Positions 4,870-5,861 of a DNA stretch of 5,861 nucleotides are shown piece after piece. The notes beneath the pieces are model-generated. The model saw only the letters and a list, made by a program, of their open reading frames with translations, was not told the DNA's origin and searched no databases. The stretch covers positions 1 to 5,861 of the forward strand of contig JAKART010000172.1 in the NCBI GenBank assembly GCA_021819255.1, written 5' to 3'. How positions within the stretch are numbered: the stretch's first letter is position 1; the number at the start of each line of letters is the position of its first letter. The translations under genes and the position numbers were made by a program. The stretch is from Acidobacteriota bacterium. GTDB lineage: Bacteria; Acidobacteriota; Terriglobia; Terriglobales; Acidobacteriaceae.

Positions 4870-5861
4870 ATGGCGCAAGAGACTGGACGAATGCGTGTGA
4901 GTTGCTGGCGAGGGGTACTGCCATTTTTCCTGTTGCTTTTGGGCTCCTTCACGGTTCTGCCGGCAGGAGCGCAAGCCAAGACGCAGCCGGCGCCGAATGC
5001 GACGGCTCCGGCCAACCCGCCCTCCGTCACTCCGCCCAGCGATCCGGCGGGTAGGAAGCAGTGGATTGCGCAGGCGGAGGCTTATCTCAAGACACACTAT
5101 GCGAAGCATGAGTACCGGATACCGATGCGCGATGGGGTCAAGCTTTATACGCAGGTGTACACGCCGATTCCCGGCGCGTTTACCGACCGGGGTCCGTATC
5201 CCTTTCTCATGTCGCGCACGCCGTATAGCTGCGGAAACTATAACGACGATGTGGTTGCGCCCAGGGTGACCCAGGATTGGGAGATGCTGGAGAGCGGGTA
5301 CATCCTGGTATGTCAGGATGTGCGCGGCCGGTGGGAGAGTGAGGGAACGTGGCTGGAGATGTCGCCATCTCATGATGGGATGAGCGTGGATGAGTCCACG
5401 GATATGAACGACACAGTGAACTGGCTGCTGCAGCATGTGCCGGACAACAACGGCAAGGTGGGGATCCTGGGAATCAGCTATCCGGGGTTCTATACGGCGG
5501 CGAGCATTGTCAATGGAAACCCTGCCATCAAGGCCGCCAGTCCGCAGGCTCCGATCATGAATCTATGGATGGGAGACGACGCGTATCACGGCGGAGCCTT
5601 CATGCTTCAGGCCAATCACGGATTCTACGCCCCGTTCTTTGTTCCGCAGAAGAACCCGCTCAGCCAGGAGCCGAAGAATGATTTTCACTTTCCCACGCCC
5701 GACTTGTATACCTACTATCTCAAGATGGGAACCGTGGGAGCGCTGGATACGCCGGCGGGCGGAACAAGCTCCTACTTTCACGATCAGGTTTCGAATACTG
5801 TTTACAACCACTATTGGAGGATTCGCAACCTGGCGCCACACATGGTGGGAGTGAGATCGGA
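4870..5861 (+). CDS. Exported CocE/NonD family (S15-like) hydrolase, 5' part only
   Basis: This is a serine alpha/beta hydrolase of the X-Pro dipeptidyl-peptidase/cocaine esterase/alpha-amino acid ester hydrolase superfamily, which cleaves esters or amides. The signal peptide has a hydrophobic core at 16-30 and a likely cleavage after AQA (34-36), followed by a Pro/Ala/Thr-rich linker to about 61. The catalytic domain opens with RIPMRDGVKLYTQVYTP (83-99). Family motifs include QDVRGRWESEG (149-159), the DE.TD.NDTVNWL segment (174-186), and the nucleophile elbow GISYPGF with Ser203. The next residue, Tyr204, is the usual oxyanion-hole Tyr. WMGDD (233-237) with a following H.GAF resembles alpha-amino acid ester hydrolases. 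The acid and histidine of the triad and the C-terminal jelly-roll domain lie beyond the window. About 328 native codons are present; the last 8 bases are probably adapter. It may be co-transcribed with holA. Substrate is undetermined: an ester hydrolase, acylase or dipeptidyl-peptidase are all possible. Confidence 0.9.
   Translation, partial: MAQETGRMRVSCWRGVLPFFLLLLGSFTVLPAGAQAKTQPAPNATAPANPPSVTPPSDPAGRKQWIAQAEAYLKTHYAKHEYRIPMRDGVKLYTQVYTPIPGAFTDRGPYPFLMSRTPYSCGNYNDDVVAPRVTQDWEMLESGYILVCQDVRGRWESEGTWLEMSPSHDGMSVDESTDMNDTVNWLLQHVPDNNGKVGILGISYPGFYTAASIVNGNPAIKAASPQAPIMNLWMGDDAYHGGAFMLQANHGFYAPFFVPQKNPLSQEPKNDFHFPTPDLYTYYLKMGTVGALDTPAGGTSSYFHDQVSNTVYNHYWRIRNLAPHMVGVRS
5854..5861. other. Probable sequencing-adapter remnant, right end
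   Basis: AGATCGGA equals the first eight bases of the Illumina adapter AGATCGGAAGAGC and ends exactly at the window edge. The hydrolase codons here (Arg, Ser) are therefore suspect; native sequence probably ends at 5853. Confidence 0.65.

Noticed and set aside
3523..5436. 637-codon antisense open frame opposite holA and the hydrolase gene
   Set aside because: It spans two recognisable sense genes and the gap between them. The protein is His/Leu/Arg-rich low-complexity sequence with no motif. It is long only because stop codons are rare on this strand.
1..5861. Undescribed defence, mobile or biosynthetic system
   Set aside because: All genes belong to known families (protease, peptidase, LPS assembly, clamp loader, hydrolase). 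There are no direct-repeat arrays, integrase or transposase genes, terminal inverted repeats, tRNA genes or toxin-antitoxin pairs.

Overview
This 5.86 kb window is a compact, GC-rich, all-plus-strand stretch of a Gram-negative chromosome. It most resembles Acidobacteriota (Terriglobia/Acidobacteriales). The FtsH zinc-site region reads MTTGAGND, followed by [19 protein letters not shown], and FtsH ends in a charged Pro/Gly tail; both fit my memory of acidobacterial FtsH. The LptE lipoprotein indicates an outer membrane. This placement is from memory, not a database search.

Layout: (1) 3-986, the C-terminal half of ftsH, cut by the window start. (2) 987-1202, a gene-free 216-base gap with a terminator-like hairpin just after ftsH and a 12-bp perfect palindrome. 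(3) 1203-2981, an exported M1-family zinc aminopeptidase with a complete HExxH-x18-E site. (4) 2978-3529, lptE, the LPS-assembly lipoprotein, overlapping the aminopeptidase stop by ATGA. (5) 3526-4806, holA, the delta subunit of the DNA polymerase III clamp loader, overlapping lptE by GTGA. (6) 4870 to the window end, the N-terminal part of an exported CocE/NonD (S15-like) alpha/beta hydrolase with a GxSYxG nucleophile elbow and a WMGDD motif like that of alpha-amino acid ester hydrolases.

The M1-lptE-holA genes look like one translationally coupled unit. The hydrolase follows 63 bases later with a good ribosome binding site and no obvious terminator before it, so it may share the transcript. 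lptE next to holA is a widespread bacterial neighbourhood, in E. coli following leuS. Here the gene directly upstream and coupled to lptE is a secreted aminopeptidase instead. Thus envelope quality control (FtsH), envelope assembly (LptE), two exported hydrolases and a replication protein sit together; only the lptE-holA pairing has established precedent.

The window appears to be a whole assembled contig with sequencing-adapter remnants at both ends: GATCT at 1-5 and AGATCGGA at 5854-5861 match the end and the start of Illumina TruSeq-type adapters. The first matters for annotation because it puts a Ser where FtsH proteins normally have Leu. I see no mobile element, CRISPR array, RNA gene or defence system, and no convincing undescribed system.
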